DNA of 57,849 bases from Nocardiopsaceae bacterium (GTDB taxonomy: Bacteria > Actinomycetota > Actinomycetes > Streptosporangiales > Streptosporangiaceae), in contig JAFMRC010000003.1 in the NCBI GenBank assembly GCA_017354375.1, positions 1 to 57,849 of the forward strand, written 5' to 3'. Below are positions 16,100 to 24,985 of this stretch, one piece after another; within the stretch, counting starts at the first letter, position 1, and the number at the start of each line of letters is the position of its first letter. The position numbers and the translations under genes are program-made. The notes under the pieces were generated by a model. The model was not told the origin of the DNA. It worked only from the letters and a program-made list of their open reading frames with translations, and made no database searches.

Positions 16100-18288
16100 G
16101 GGTGTCCTCCCGGTGCGTAGGTGAGCAGCGCGTCGACCGCGACCAGTTCGCCGTTGGTGACGCAGAGCGGGTTGATGTCGATCTCGGCAATGGCCGGATC
16201 GCTGGTGAGCAGCCCGGTCAGCGCGGTTAGCGCTGACCGGGTGGCGGGAGCGGGGGCACCGAGTACGTACTCGGCCCAGTCGGCGAGTTCGGCGAGCTGC
16301 TCGCCGGTCGCGGGCAGCAGGAGCGCCCGCCGCGGCGCGCCCGGGTCTTCGGCGCGGGCGCCACCCGCGCCGAGCAGCAGCGCGGTGCCGTATACCACGT
16401 CGCGGGTCGCGCCCAGCGCGAGTTCCGCTGTATGGGCGAGCAGTGGCTGCGCGACCAGCGCGCGGCCCGGATCGGCGGACAGGCGGGTCAGCCGCTCGGC
16501 TAGCACCGCCGCCGCCGCGGGGAGTTCGGTCGCGGTCACGCCGACCCGCACCAGGCCGTGCTGGGCACGGTGCGGCACGTCGGCCGCGTCGCCCTTGAGC
16601 ACGTACGGTCCGGCCCAGCCGGAGTCTCGCACCGCCTCGGCGAGTGCCCCGGCGCTGGGGGCCGCCACGGTGGCCACGTGCGCGATCCCAGCCTCGGTGA
16701 GCACCGGTGCCGCGGTGAGTTCCGACGCAACCTGGCGTCGCTCGGTCGGCGTGGTGGGGGCGGTCGGCGTGGTCGGCGTGGTCGGCCAGGTAGGGTCGCC
16801 GTCGGCCGGGCCGGAATCCGGGGCCGGGGTCGCGTCCGGCAGGAGCACCTGCAGCCGCCGTCGCAGTGCCCCGATGCTCGGCACTACCGTCTCCGGGCGG
16901 CCCAGCCGGTCGAGTTCGCCGGGTGGTGCACAAGCCCACACGAACCACGCCGGAGTGGACAACGCCGCGGTGACCCCGGCGAGACCGCGGTAGGCGTCCA
17001 GGAAGCGGTCACCGAACGTCAGGTACAGCACGATGCCGTCGATGCCGGGATCCGCGTCGAGCACGCCCAGCAGGTCAGCGATCTGGTCAAGCCGGCGGTC
17101 GAAGTTGCCGCCGAGGTCCACCGGATTGGCGTCGGTGGCGGCGATGCCGCCGACCTCACCGAGGCGAACGCGGGTTTCCCCCGCCAGCGGCGGGATCTGG
17201 GCGCCGACCGTGGCGAGGGCGTCGGCGAGCACGCCGGCCGCGCCACCCGACATCGTCAGCACCGCCAGCCGGGGCGCCGGCGGTAGTGCCACCCGCTTGC
17301 GGGCGCTCAGAACCGCGTCCACGAGCTGCTCGTCGTCGGCGACCAGCCGGATGCCCTCCTGCCTGCACAGCGAGGCCAGCAGCAGGTGGTCCCCGGCGAC
17401 GGCGGCGGTGTGGGACAGCGCGGCCCGTCGGCCGGCGGTGCTACGACCCACGGTCAGCGCTACGACGGCCTTGCCGGCGTGCCGTGCTCGCCTTCCCAGT
17501 TCCCGCAGCCCGCCGGCGTCGCGCACGCTTTCCAGGTAGAGCACCAGCACCTCGACGTCCGGCTGGTCCAGCAGGTAGACGCCGAGTTCGCCGGCGGAGA
17601 GGCACGCCTCGTTGCCGACACTGGCGTAGTAGGAATAGCCGAGCCCCGCCCGCTCCAGAAGGTCGGCGAGCACGAAGCCCATCGCACCGCTCTGGGTCAC
17701 GATCGCGAGCGGGCCGGGCGCGGATCGTTCCCGGTCAAGGAACCGGGTGGTGGACACCTGCACCGCGGCCGGCCGGCTCACCAGGCCCAGGCAGTTCGGG
17801 CCGAGCACCGGCATGCTCCCCGCGGCGGTCCGCATCTCGTCCTGGAGGCCCGCGTTGCCGTCCTCGGCGAATCCCGCGGCGTACACGATCGCCGCGCCCG
17901 CACCGACCCGCCGGGCCTCGCCCAGCAATCCCGGGACCGTGGGCGCGGGCGTGGCCAGCACGACCAGGTCCGGCCCGTAGCCGATCTCGCTTAGCGAGCG
18001 CACTACCCGCACCCCTGGCAGCGTCAGCTCGCCGCGGGCAACGGCGACGATCTCGCCGCTGTAGCCGTCATCAACCAGCCGTCGCACTGTCATGCGCCCC
18101 CACGACTGGGCCAGCGTGGCCGACACGCCCACCACGGCGATGGACTTCGGCCGGAACAAGGGCTCGCAACGCGGGAACAAGGGCTCGCAACGCGGGGCGT
18201 CCGGAACCAACGCAGGCTCCTCGTCGAATCGGTGTCCTGGGCACAGTTCCAACTGTTGTTCGTGACCGCTGGCCCTGGAAGCGGTCAT
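16096..18288 (-). CDS. ADP-forming acyl-CoA synthetase (acetate-CoA ligase family)
   Basis: 730 aa, with a CoA-binding Rossmann domain (about 45-140, SIAVVGVSATLAQSWGRM), two succinyl-CoA-ligase-like domains with the phospho-histidine loop ALSHTAAVAGD (about 300), a Pro/Thr-rich linker and a C-terminal ATP-grasp domain (about 515-725). It makes an acyl-CoA from a carboxylate with ATP. The N-terminus carries a tandem duplication (CEPLFPRCEPLF; 21-bp units at 18161-18201). Operon with the two downstream genes; 30 bp from the divergent PucR gene. Confidence 0.88.
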   Translation of the reverse strand: MTASRASGHEQQLELCPGHRFDEEPALVPDAPRCEPLFPRCEPLFRPKSIAVVGVSATLAQSWGRMTVRRLVDDGYSGEIVAVARGELTLPGVRVVRSLSEIGYGPDLVVLATPAPTVPGLLGEARRVGAGAAIVYAAGFAEDGNAGLQDEMRTAAGSMPVLGPNCLGLVSRPAAVQVSTTRFLDRERSAPGPLAIVTQSGAMGFVLADLLERAGLGYSYYASVGNEACLSAGELGVYLLDQPDVEVLVLYLESVRDAGGLRELGRRARHAGKAVVALTVGRSTAGRRAALSHTAAVAGDHLLLASLCRQEGIRLVADDEQLVDAVLSARKRVALPPAPRLAVLTMSGGAAGVLADALATVGAQIPPLAGETRVRLGEVGGIAATDANPVDLGGNFDRRLDQIADLLGVLDADPGIDGIVLYLTFGDRFLDAYRGLAGVTAALSTPAWFVWACAPPGELDRLGRPETVVPSIGALRRRLQVLLPDATPAPDSGPADGDPTWPTTPTTPTAPTTPTERRQVASELTAAPVLTEAGIAHVATVAAPSAGALAEAVRDSGWAGPYVLKGDAADVPHRAQHGLVRVGVTATELPAAAAVLAERLTRLSADPGRALVAQPLLAHTAELALGATRDVVYGTALLLGAGGARAEDPGAPRRALLLPATGEQLAELADWAEYVLGAPAPATRSALTALTGLLTSDPAIAEIDINPLCVTNGELVAVDALLTYAPGGHP

Positions 18289-18318
18289 TGACCACGTTTT
18301 CCGGTACGTTGCTGTGAC

Positions 18319-19494
18319 ATGTCACAAGAACCGGGGGATCGCCTGGAACGGCGCATGCAAGCCGTCGCGGATCGCGCACTACGCGCTTATGTCGAGGCGT
18401 CCCCGCACTACCAGCGCGTGGTGCCCGACCACCTCCACCGCACCATGGCGCACACCTGCCGCCAGGCCGTTCAGCTCTACGTGCGGATAGCTCGCCAGCA
18501 GCGCGAACCGCTGGAGGAGGAACTGCGGCCGTTTCGCGACCGCGCCGGGGACCGGGGCGCGGAGGGACTGCCGGTGGCGGAACTCGTGCGGGCGTACTTC
18601 TTTATCTTCGAGGCCATCTGGGACGAGTTCACGCAGATCACGGACGGCGCGCCGCCTCCGGACGCGGCTGCGGCGCTGCTGCGCTGCGCTCACCGCCTGG
18701 CCTATGCGGGCGTCTGCGCGCACCAGGATGAATCCCAGGCCGCGCATAGCGAAGGACGAGAGGCGATGCGCGAGGTGGTACGCGCGCTGGCAGCGGGAGA
18801 GCCGGCGGCCGAGTTCGCCGCGCGATTCGAGATCCGCCTCGCCGGGGCCTACGGGGTGCTCGCGCTCGGGCTCGCTCCGCACCCCACCGAGTCCGTCACG
18901 GATACCGTCGGCCGCCGCCTCGCAGGCCACCGGAAGGTACACCAGCTCATCCAGCACCTGCGCCGCGAACTGCGCGACGACGTGCTCGCCGCGCTGGATC
19001 CCGACGGCGGCCTGGTCCTCATGCCGTCGGCTCCCGATGGCGCGGATCGTGATCTGGTGACGGTTCGCGCGCTGATACCGCGCTTGCAGCGGTTGTCCGG
19101 TGTCGCGATCACCTGCGGTTACGCGCACTCCCCCGGCCTGGCCACCGTCCCGGCCGCCACCGCGCAGGCCCGGAAGCTGCTTCAGCTGGTCACCGGCCCC
19201 GGCCAGGTCGCGGTGCTAGACGACTACCTGTTCGAATACCAGCTAGCACATGACAGCGACGCGCTACCGCAGCTGACGTCCATCGCCGGCCGGTTGCGCG
19301 GTGAACCGGATCTGATGGCCACCCTCACCACCTACTTCGCGAATGACTTCAACCGCCGCGAAACCGCCCGCCAGCTCCATGTCCACCCCAACACCGTTGA
19401 CAACCGGCTTTCCCGGATCGCCGTGCTCACCGGGGTCAGCCCCCGCACCGCGCGGGGGCTGATGATCCTGGGCGCCGCTCTTGCGGCGTCGTGA
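18319..19494 (+). CDS. PucR family transcriptional regulator
   Basis: 391 aa. A central CdaR/GGDEF-like domain is followed by a C-terminal PucR helix-turn-helix (NDFNRRETARQLHVHPNTVDNRL and following), the family hallmark. Such proteins usually activate a neighbouring catabolic operon; the divergent synthetase operon 30 bp away is the obvious target. The ATG at 18319 follows the stretch GCTGTGAC, with no strong Shine-Dalgarno. Confidence 0.9.
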   Translation: MSQEPGDRLERRMQAVADRALRAYVEASPHYQRVVPDHLHRTMAHTCRQAVQLYVRIARQQREPLEEELRPFRDRAGDRGAEGLPVAELVRAYFFIFEAIWDEFTQITDGAPPPDAAAALLRCAHRLAYAGVCAHQDESQAAHSEGREAMREVVRALAAGEPAAEFAARFEIRLAGAYGVLALGLAPHPTESVTDTVGRRLAGHRKVHQLIQHLRRELRDDVLAALDPDGGLVLMPSAPDGADRDLVTVRALIPRLQRLSGVAITCGYAHSPGLATVPAATAQARKLLQLVTGPGQVAVLDDYLFEYQLAHDSDALPQLTSIAGRLRGEPDLMATLTTYFANDFNRRETARQLHVHPNTVDNRLSRIAVLTGVSPRTARGLMILGAALAAS

Positions 19495-19632
19495 GCTGCG
19501 ACCGTGCCTACTGGCGCCTTGGCGGGCGCCGGAAGCGACGGGGAGGTTAAGGCCTGCAGACCGGGAAATGACGACATGCCGAAAACATGAGCGTTTGGAA
19601 GGTTTCCACCTGCGGTGTCCGGGATGAGCGAG

Positions 19633-19638
19633 TATAAT
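19633..19638 (+). promoter_or_regulatory. Candidate -10 box of the ESX-like cassette
   Basis: TATAAT inside an otherwise GC-rich 225-nt gap, 82 nt before the cassette's first start. No convincing -35 hexamer at 17 bp. Confidence 0.35.
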
Positions 19639-19719
19639 TTCCGTTAATCCAGGGTGAGTTAGTAGGGTTCACGTGAGCCCAGGGAAACCGTCACGCCGAT
19701 GGGGCGGGAGGAATGACAG

Positions 19720-20550
19720 GTGCCCGATGACTTCGTACTGCCTCCGGGCTTGCGGGAGTCAGTGGAGGAGTTGCGGTGCCGGGCCAGGGAGCTGAGGAAG
19801 CGCGCTTCGGCGCTTGGCGAGCTGACCTTGGCGGGCGCCACGGGCTCGGACCGGCGTTCGGCGGTCAGGGTGACCCTCGGAAGGGACGGGCTGCCGGAGC
19901 GGTTCGATGTCGATTCGAGGTGGCGTCAGCGTGTTCCGCCCGCCGAGCTGGCCGCCGCCGTGGACGAGGCGCGGACCGCGGCGATGGCGAACCGGGGTGC
20001 CGAATGGGCCGAAGCCCTGGCGAACCGGGATGCCGGGCCGACGGCGGCCGACGCGCCAGCCGGCGCCGTGAACCAGGCCCGGCCAGGTGCCGAGCGACCG
20101 GATAGGGCGAACCCCCGGCCCCGCGAGGCGCCGGTTGCCGCCGAGCCAAGCCGGACGGTCAGTGGGGCCGAGCCGGGCGGTGCAGTCAGTGGGGCCGAGC
20201 CGAGCCGGACGATCAGCGAGCTGGTCGAGGCGGTGCTCTCGAGCCGCGGGCCGGCTCGAGGGGCGACGCGGGATGCCAGCGGAGGCGGAGGCCGGGCGCG
20301 GTCCGGCCGGGGCACGGTCGGCCGCGTGGTCATCGAACTGTCCGGCTCCGGCATGCGCTGCGAGATCGATCCGAAATGGGCGCAGTGGCGCTCCGGGATG
20401 GAGATCGGCGACGCGCTGAACGGCGCCCTGCGGTCCGCGCGTGCCCAGCTTGCGGCAACGGCGGCCGATCCGTCCACCGAGCATGCGGGCGGAGCCGATC
20501 TGCTCACCGATGCGCTCGCGCACCTGCGCAAGCTCTTGTCAGACACCTGA
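19720..20550 (+). CDS. YbaB/EbfC-like protein of an ESX-type cassette
   Basis: 276 aa. An N-terminal helix is followed by a YbaB-like unit (VRVTLGRDGLPERFDVD... then PPAELAAAVDEARTAA), a long Ala/Pro/Glu/Arg low-complexity linker (about 95-195) with a repeated VSGAEP segment, and a second similar unit at the C-terminus (VVIELSGSGMRCEIDPKW...GDALNGALRSA). Single-copy YbaB-like proteins often accompany WXG100 genes in actinobacteria; the duplicated layout is unusual. GTG start at 19720 with GGGAGG nine bases upstream. First gene of a three-gene unit. Confidence 0.6.
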   Translation: MPDDFVLPPGLRESVEELRCRARELRKRASALGELTLAGATGSDRRSAVRVTLGRDGLPERFDVDSRWRQRVPPAELAAAVDEARTAAMANRGAEWAEALANRDAGPTAADAPAGAVNQARPGAERPDRANPRPREAPVAAEPSRTVSGAEPGGAVSGAEPSRTISELVEAVLSSRGPARGATRDASGGGGRARSGRGTVGRVVIELSGSGMRCEIDPKWAQWRSGMEIGDALNGALRSARAQLAATAADPSTEHAGGADLLTDALAHLRKLLSDT

Positions 20551-20568
20551 ATCCAGGGAGGGCACCAC

Positions 20569-20961
20569 ATGGGAACGCCAGCACCCGGCGATAAAGCGGA
20601 CATGACCGATGTTGACGGGATCCAGGTCAACACGGGCACGCTGGTCGCACAGGCCAAGATATGGGATACGGAGTCGGAGCGAATGCGCCAGCTGTCGTCG
20701 ACCGTCGCGGGCCTTAGCCTCGACCACGTCCAGGCCGGAGTTTTCTTCGTGATCGTCGATGCGTATGACCGCATCGTCGAGAAGGTAACTGGTTTGTGCG
20801 GAACCGGTCAGTATGGCGCCGCGACCGAGATGGAGGCCATCGCGAACGGCCTGCGGAGCGACGCGGCCGCGTACACGGAGGCCGAGCGCAAGAACACCGC
20901 CATGATTCAGCACCTGAACCACCTAAACCATCTGAATCACATGAAACAGCAGCAGCACTAG
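20569..20961 (+). CDS. WXG100/EspC-like small secreted-type protein
   Basis: 130 aa, predicted all-helical, resembling ESX-1 EspC-like proteins: DGIQVNTGTLVAQA, a turn around DHVQAG, then a second helical half. A YxxxE motif (YTEAE, about residues 103-107), the type VII secretion signal pattern, lies near the C-terminus. The tail is odd: three HLN repeats then HMKQQQH, a His/Gln-rich end. GGGAGGG precedes the ATG. Probably exported together with the next gene product; no ESX ATPase (EccC) is in the window. Confidence 0.65.
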   Translation: MGTPAPGDKADMTDVDGIQVNTGTLVAQAKIWDTESERMRQLSSTVAGLSLDHVQAGVFFVIVDAYDRIVEKVTGLCGTGQYGAATEMEAIANGLRSDAAAYTEAERKNTAMIQHLNHLNHLNHMKQQQH

Positions 20962-20975
20962 CCTGGGGAGGGCGC

Positions 20976-21737
20976 ATGACTTTCAACGGTGCTCAGTTCG
21001 AGGCCCTGATAGAGAAGATACTGCACGACCTGGATGCGCTAGCGAACGATCTTGCATCCCTCGTCAAGGCCGTTGCGTCGGCGGTCGAGCAGTGGTTCAT
21101 TCCCGAGAGCGTTCAGCACGCGGTTGTCTCGCTGGCGGAAGGAGCCGCCCATCTCCTCGAAGGATTCGTGGATATGGTCAAGCACGTTCTGGAAGGTGCC
21201 CTGGCTCCGCTTGAGCTCTTCAGGATTGCCCAGGTATGGGAGGGAGCTAACGTCCGGGAAATCGCATCGACGGTCGCCGGGGACACCATGTCCTATCGCA
21301 TGATAGCGCAGCTCGCATGGAATTCGACTGCGGCTACGAAATATAGGTACGCCATCTACCAGCAGTCGCCGGCGGCCGCGCAAGTCGCGAGTATCGCGGA
21401 TAAGACGGCGAGCTCGCTGAACGTATGCGCCGTGGCCGGGCTGGTGTTCTACGCGGCGGTGGCCCATCTAGTGATTACCAACTGGTGGGACGTGGCGGCC
21501 GTGATAGCCGCGGCCGCCGAAGGCGGACTTAATTGCATCGCTGACGTGGTGGCATTTCTCGGGCTGCTGAACGCGGAAATCTCGGTGGCCGAGCTTGTGG
21601 AGGCGCTCTCGGCTGTCGCGACCGTACTCGGCGCTCAGGAGAGCCAGATGGCCCAGCTCGCCGGCGCGGCCTCAGACAACTCGAATTTCCCCAACGGACA
21701 CTGGCCCTCGGCGATCTCCAAGAACTGGATCTCATGA
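20976..21737 (+). CDS. Helical membrane-active protein of an ESX-type cassette
   Basis: 253 aa. The N-terminal ~80 residues are amphipathic helices (ALIEKILHDLDALANDL...), followed by two strongly hydrophobic segments (about 148-170 and 175-205, around NWWDVAAVIAAAAEGG and VVAFLGLLNAEI). The C-terminus is polar (SDNSNFPNGHWP). I recognise no enzymatic domain. The start at 20976 has GGGGAGGG upstream and is 14 nt from the preceding stop. It could be a type VII substrate, a pore-forming effector, or a membrane partner of the small protein. Confidence 0.6.
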   Translation: MTFNGAQFEALIEKILHDLDALANDLASLVKAVASAVEQWFIPESVQHAVVSLAEGAAHLLEGFVDMVKHVLEGALAPLELFRIAQVWEGANVREIASTVAGDTMSYRMIAQLAWNSTAATKYRYAIYQQSPAAAQVASIADKTASSLNVCAVAGLVFYAAVAHLVITNWWDVAAVIAAAAEGGLNCIADVVAFLGLLNAEISVAELVEALSAVATVLGAQESQMAQLAGAASDNSNFPNGHWPSAISKNWIS

Positions 21738-22039
21738 CCGGTGGCTTTCCCGCACGCCCGACGAAATGAATCGTTACGCCAGAGGCCTGCGTGACAGCAG
21801 AGGCAGATTCTCTCACGAACGCGACCACCACCACCCCGGTGAGAATGGCTTTGTACGGTGGATGGTTGCTAAATCGCCTGGTGAAACGTTCCAATCCAAC
21901 CGTTCGGCGTACAAAGCTGATGATCGTGGCCGTAGCGGCCGGCGAAGTGCGCTTGCTAGGGATGGGTCGGCGGAGCCGATGAGTTCCGGGTGCTTGCCGG
22001 GTCTACCCGGACAGCAGAGCAGAGCCCGGAGGTGCGAGC
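21738..22039. other. 302-nt gap with no clear gene
   Basis: A GTG-initiated 63-codon frame (21791-21982) has mixed hydrophobic and basic composition but no visible ribosome-binding site and no recognisable family. Otherwise only the Shine-Dalgarno of the next gene (GGAGG at about 22031) is seen. Confidence 0.5.
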
Positions 22040-22645
22040 ATGAGCAAGGTGATCGCCGACATCTCGATGTCGCTAGACGGATACGTTACCGCACGAGATC
22101 CTGGCCAGGAGCACGGCCTTGGCATCGGCGGCGAGGCGATCCACGCGTGGGTACTCGAGGAGCCCCGGTTCCCGGTCGATGAGGCGGTGCTGGCGCGCGC
22201 CTTCGAGATGACCGGCGCCGTGGTGATGGGGCGGCGGCTGTATGACATCGTGGACGGGCCAGGCGGCTGGAACGACGACGTCGGGTACGGGCACGACCAG
22301 GACCAGTCGGCGGCGCCGCCCTGTTACGTCGTCACCCACGAACCGCCCGACAAGGTACGGCTCGCGTCCAGGTTCCGGTTCGTGACCGAGGGAGTAGCGG
22401 CCGCCATCGGCCAGGCCCAGGCGACCGCGGGCGACAAGGACGTCGTCGTCATGGGCGGCGCGAACGTTATCGACCAGAGCCTGGCAGCGAAGCTGGTCGA
22501 CGAGCTCCGCATCCACCTGTCACCGCTGTTGCTCGGCGGCGGCACGCGGCTGTTCGACCTCGCCGGCCCGGTGACGCTGATCCAACGGGAGGTCACCGAG
22601 TCGCCGAGGGCGGCGCACCTCACCTACGAGGTCATCAGGAGCTGA
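22040..22645 (+). CDS. Dihydrofolate reductase family protein (RibD C-terminal type)
   Basis: 201-aa RibD_C/DHFR-fold protein: opens MSKVIADISMSLDGYVT, has VVMGRRLYD near residue 65 and the glycine-rich VMGGANVIDQSL near 140, then LLLGGGTRLFD. Family members reduce pterin- or flavin-related heterocycles with NADPH, but most stand-alone actinobacterial copies have no known substrate. A second family member is at 38581 in this window. Confidence 0.88.
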   Translation: MSKVIADISMSLDGYVTARDPGQEHGLGIGGEAIHAWVLEEPRFPVDEAVLARAFEMTGAVVMGRRLYDIVDGPGGWNDDVGYGHDQDQSAAPPCYVVTHEPPDKVRLASRFRFVTEGVAAAIGQAQATAGDKDVVVMGGANVIDQSLAAKLVDELRIHLSPLLLGGGTRLFDLAGPVTLIQREVTESPRAAHLTYEVIRS

Positions 22646-22682
22646 GGGATCATCCCTGTGGCCGGCGCTCGCGGGCCGTAGG

Positions 22683-23318
22683 GTGGACCCCGTGGCTGAC
22701 CTCAGCGACCTGGCCGCCGGTGAACGGCGGGACCTGGCCGATTACCTGGATACGCTCACCGCGGAAGAGTGGGAGCGGCCGTCCCTGTGCCGCGGGTGGT
22801 CGGTGCGCGATGTCGCTGGCCACGTATCGAGCTATGACGTGCTGAGCTGGCCCGCGCTAATGGCGCTGTTCGCCCGCTCGGGCTTCTCGCTGGACCGGGC
22901 CAACCAGGCCCGCCTTGCCGAGAGCCGCCGGCTCCGCGCCGACGAGCTCACCGCGAGGCTGCGCGAGTGCGCCGTGCCGCGCGGCGTCACCACGCTGTTC
23001 GGCTGCGCCGTCGCCCTCACCGACGGACTGGTCCACCACCAGGACATCCGCCGGGCCCTCGGCCACCCCCGGCAGGTGCCCCCCGAAAGGCTGGCCGCGG
23101 CCCTGGAGTTCGCGCCGCGCGCCCGGGCGCTTCCCGCGCCCGCGAACCTGCGCGGTATCCGGGTGATCGCGACCGACCTCGACTGGAGCCACGGCACCGG
23201 CCCCGAGGTACGCGGCCCGGCCGAGGCCCTGCTAGTCGCGCTCGCGGGCCGGCCTCAGGCACTGGCCGACCTTGAGGGCTCCGGCCTCGGCACCCTGGAA
23301 GCACGGCTGCGCCGCTGA
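22683..23318 (+). CDS. Maleylpyruvate isomerase family mycothiol-dependent enzyme
   Basis: 211-aa DinB/MDMPI-fold protein. The hallmark W..PSLCRGWSVRDVAGH (about 26-43) gives the conserved metal-ligand His; a second histidine pair is in DGLVHHQDIRRALG. Such proteins use mycothiol as cofactor or leaving group; the reaction cannot be assigned. GTG at 22683 or 22692 could be the start. It ends convergently to the hydrolase gene, with a stem-loop repeat in between. Confidence 0.85.
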   Translation: MDPVADLSDLAAGERRDLADYLDTLTAEEWERPSLCRGWSVRDVAGHVSSYDVLSWPALMALFARSGFSLDRANQARLAESRRLRADELTARLRECAVPRGVTTLFGCAVALTDGLVHHQDIRRALGHPRQVPPERLAAALEFAPRARALPAPANLRGIRVIATDLDWSHGTGPEVRGPAEALLVALAGRPQALADLEGSGLGTLEARLRR

Positions 23319-23369
23319 CCCCAGCCGCGCCCCTGATCCACTGAGAAGCCGGCGTAGGATCTACGCGTC

Positions 23370-23426
23370 AACGTGCCGGGTGCGCACTTGGTCACGCTCT
23401 AGCCGGCCCAAACGCGCATTCGGCAC
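23370..23426. repeat. Dispersed stem-loop repeat, copy C (reverse orientation)
   Basis: Arms 23373-23391 (GTGCCGGGTGCGCACTTGG) and 23408-23426 enclose the reverse complement of the loop found in copy B (GGTCACGCTCTAGCCGG). A further half-copy, GCGCGCACTTGGCACG, lies at about 23456-23471. It sits between two convergent gene ends and could stop transcription from both sides. Confidence 0.75.
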
Positions 23427-23473
23427 GATGAGGGGGATGGGCGAGCCGACCCGAGCGCGCACTTGGCACGCTG

Positions 23474-24955
23474 TCACTCGTGACCCGGGGTTGGGCGGCG
23501 GAGGTAGCGGCCCGCGGGGTCGCCGAGGATCTTGCCATCGCCGTAGACCTGCTGGCCGCGCACGAAGGTGGCCATGACGCTGGCGCCGATCTCGTGCCCG
23601 CGCAGGGGCGTGTACTCCTGGGCGGAGAAGGAGTCGGCCGGATCCACGACCCACGACCGGTCCGGATCGACGAGCGCGATGTCCGCGTCGAATCCCTCGG
23701 CGATGTCGCCCTTAGCGGCCAGGCCGTACCGCTGGGCGGGGTTCCGCGCGGTCAGCTCGGCGATCCGGCGCAGGGACAGGCCCCGGGAACGGCCCTCGCC
23801 CACGAGGCCGGGCAGCAGGTACTCGGTGCCGCCGAAACCTGATTTCGCGGCGAATACGTCGTCGCGATCCTCGCCGAACTTGGTGGCTTCCTTGCAGCAC
23901 GCGTGGTCCGAGACCACCCAGTCGATGTCTCCGGCCTGGAGGTGCTCCCAGAGCCTCTCCACGTCGTCGCGGCCGCGCAGTGGCGGATTCACCTTGCCGC
24001 CGATGCCGTCTGCCGTGTCGTAGTCGGCGAGCAGGTGGCCGATCGTGACCTCGCGGCGGAAGTTGATGTTCGGGAAGGCCTTCGCCATCAGCATCGCGGC
24101 CTCGAGCGCCTTGGCCGAGGACAGGTGCAGCAGGTTGATGTTCGGCAGGCCGGTCTCGTGGGCGAGATAGGAGGCTATCGCCACGGCGAGCCCCTCGGAG
24201 TGGGCCGGCCGTGAGGCGCTGTAGGCCGCCAGGCCCGTCAGCGATGGATCCTGCTCGACCAGCCTGGTGTAGGCGGTCATGATCTCCGCGGTCTCGCAGT
24301 GCAGGGACAGCGAGATGGAGTCGGCATACCTCGGGTACCGCTCGCGCGCCCGCTGGATGCCGCGCATGACGAACTCGAAATGAGCCAGGTCGTAGCGCTC
24401 GCCCGGCGGGATCATCAGGAACGAGCTCTGGTCGGCCGAGCGGCCGTGCAGCCCGTGGCTGCCGTAGAACATGAAGATCTTGAACGACGTGACGCCGTGC
24501 TCACCGATGAGGCTGGGGATCTCGTCGATGTGCGAGGCCTGCATGGGGGCCAGGTGGAACGCGTAGTCCACGTACGACCGCCCGTCCGCGGCGGCCAGGA
24601 CCTGGGGGAACACCTCGGCGTAGCTGCCGCCCCTGTTCATGTAGTACTGGCCGGTGCGCATGTAGGTGAGCGAGGTGGTGACCCCGCCCTGGGCACAGGC
24701 CATGCTCTCGGTCCTGGTGTCTTCCGCCAGCGGGTTGTAGATGCCCCAGTGCTGGTGCGCGTCAACGGCGCCGGGGAAGGCGAGAAGCCCGCGGCCGTCG
24801 AAGACGCGCGCGGCAGAGGTGCTGGCTCCGGAGGTGAGTCCGGGCGCGACCCGCGCGATCACGCCGCCCGATACGGCGATGTCGGCCTCGGTGACCGCGT
24901 CGGTTCCCGGGCGCACCACCCGGACGTTGGAGATGATCAGGTCGTAGGAGTCCAT
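23474..24955 (-). CDS. Dihydroorotase/hydantoinase-type cyclic amidohydrolase
   Basis: 493 aa, length of D-hydantoinases and allantoinases. The whole binuclear metal site is visible: HxH in VDAHQHW (about residue 61), the Lys that is carboxylated in TSFKIFMF, His in SLHCETAEI, His in LLHLSSAKA and Asp in VVSDHACC. The family opens cyclic amides such as hydantoins, dihydropyrimidines and imides. It follows the FAD oxidoreductase by 30 nt on the same strand, so reduction of a ring followed by hydrolysis is a reasonable guess. Confidence 0.87.
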   Translation of the reverse strand: MDSYDLIISNVRVVRPGTDAVTEADIAVSGGVIARVAPGLTSGASTSAARVFDGRGLLAFPGAVDAHQHWGIYNPLAEDTRTESMACAQGGVTTSLTYMRTGQYYMNRGGSYAEVFPQVLAAADGRSYVDYAFHLAPMQASHIDEIPSLIGEHGVTSFKIFMFYGSHGLHGRSADQSSFLMIPPGERYDLAHFEFVMRGIQRARERYPRYADSISLSLHCETAEIMTAYTRLVEQDPSLTGLAAYSASRPAHSEGLAVAIASYLAHETGLPNINLLHLSSAKALEAAMLMAKAFPNINFRREVTIGHLLADYDTADGIGGKVNPPLRGRDDVERLWEHLQAGDIDWVVSDHACCKEATKFGEDRDDVFAAKSGFGGTEYLLPGLVGEGRSRGLSLRRIAELTARNPAQRYGLAAKGDIAEGFDADIALVDPDRSWVVDPADSFSAQEYTPLRGHEIGASVMATFVRGQQVYGDGKILGDPAGRYLRRPTPGHE

Positions 24956-24985
24956 CGCTTGCTTCTTCCGCCGTGTCTGTCGTGT

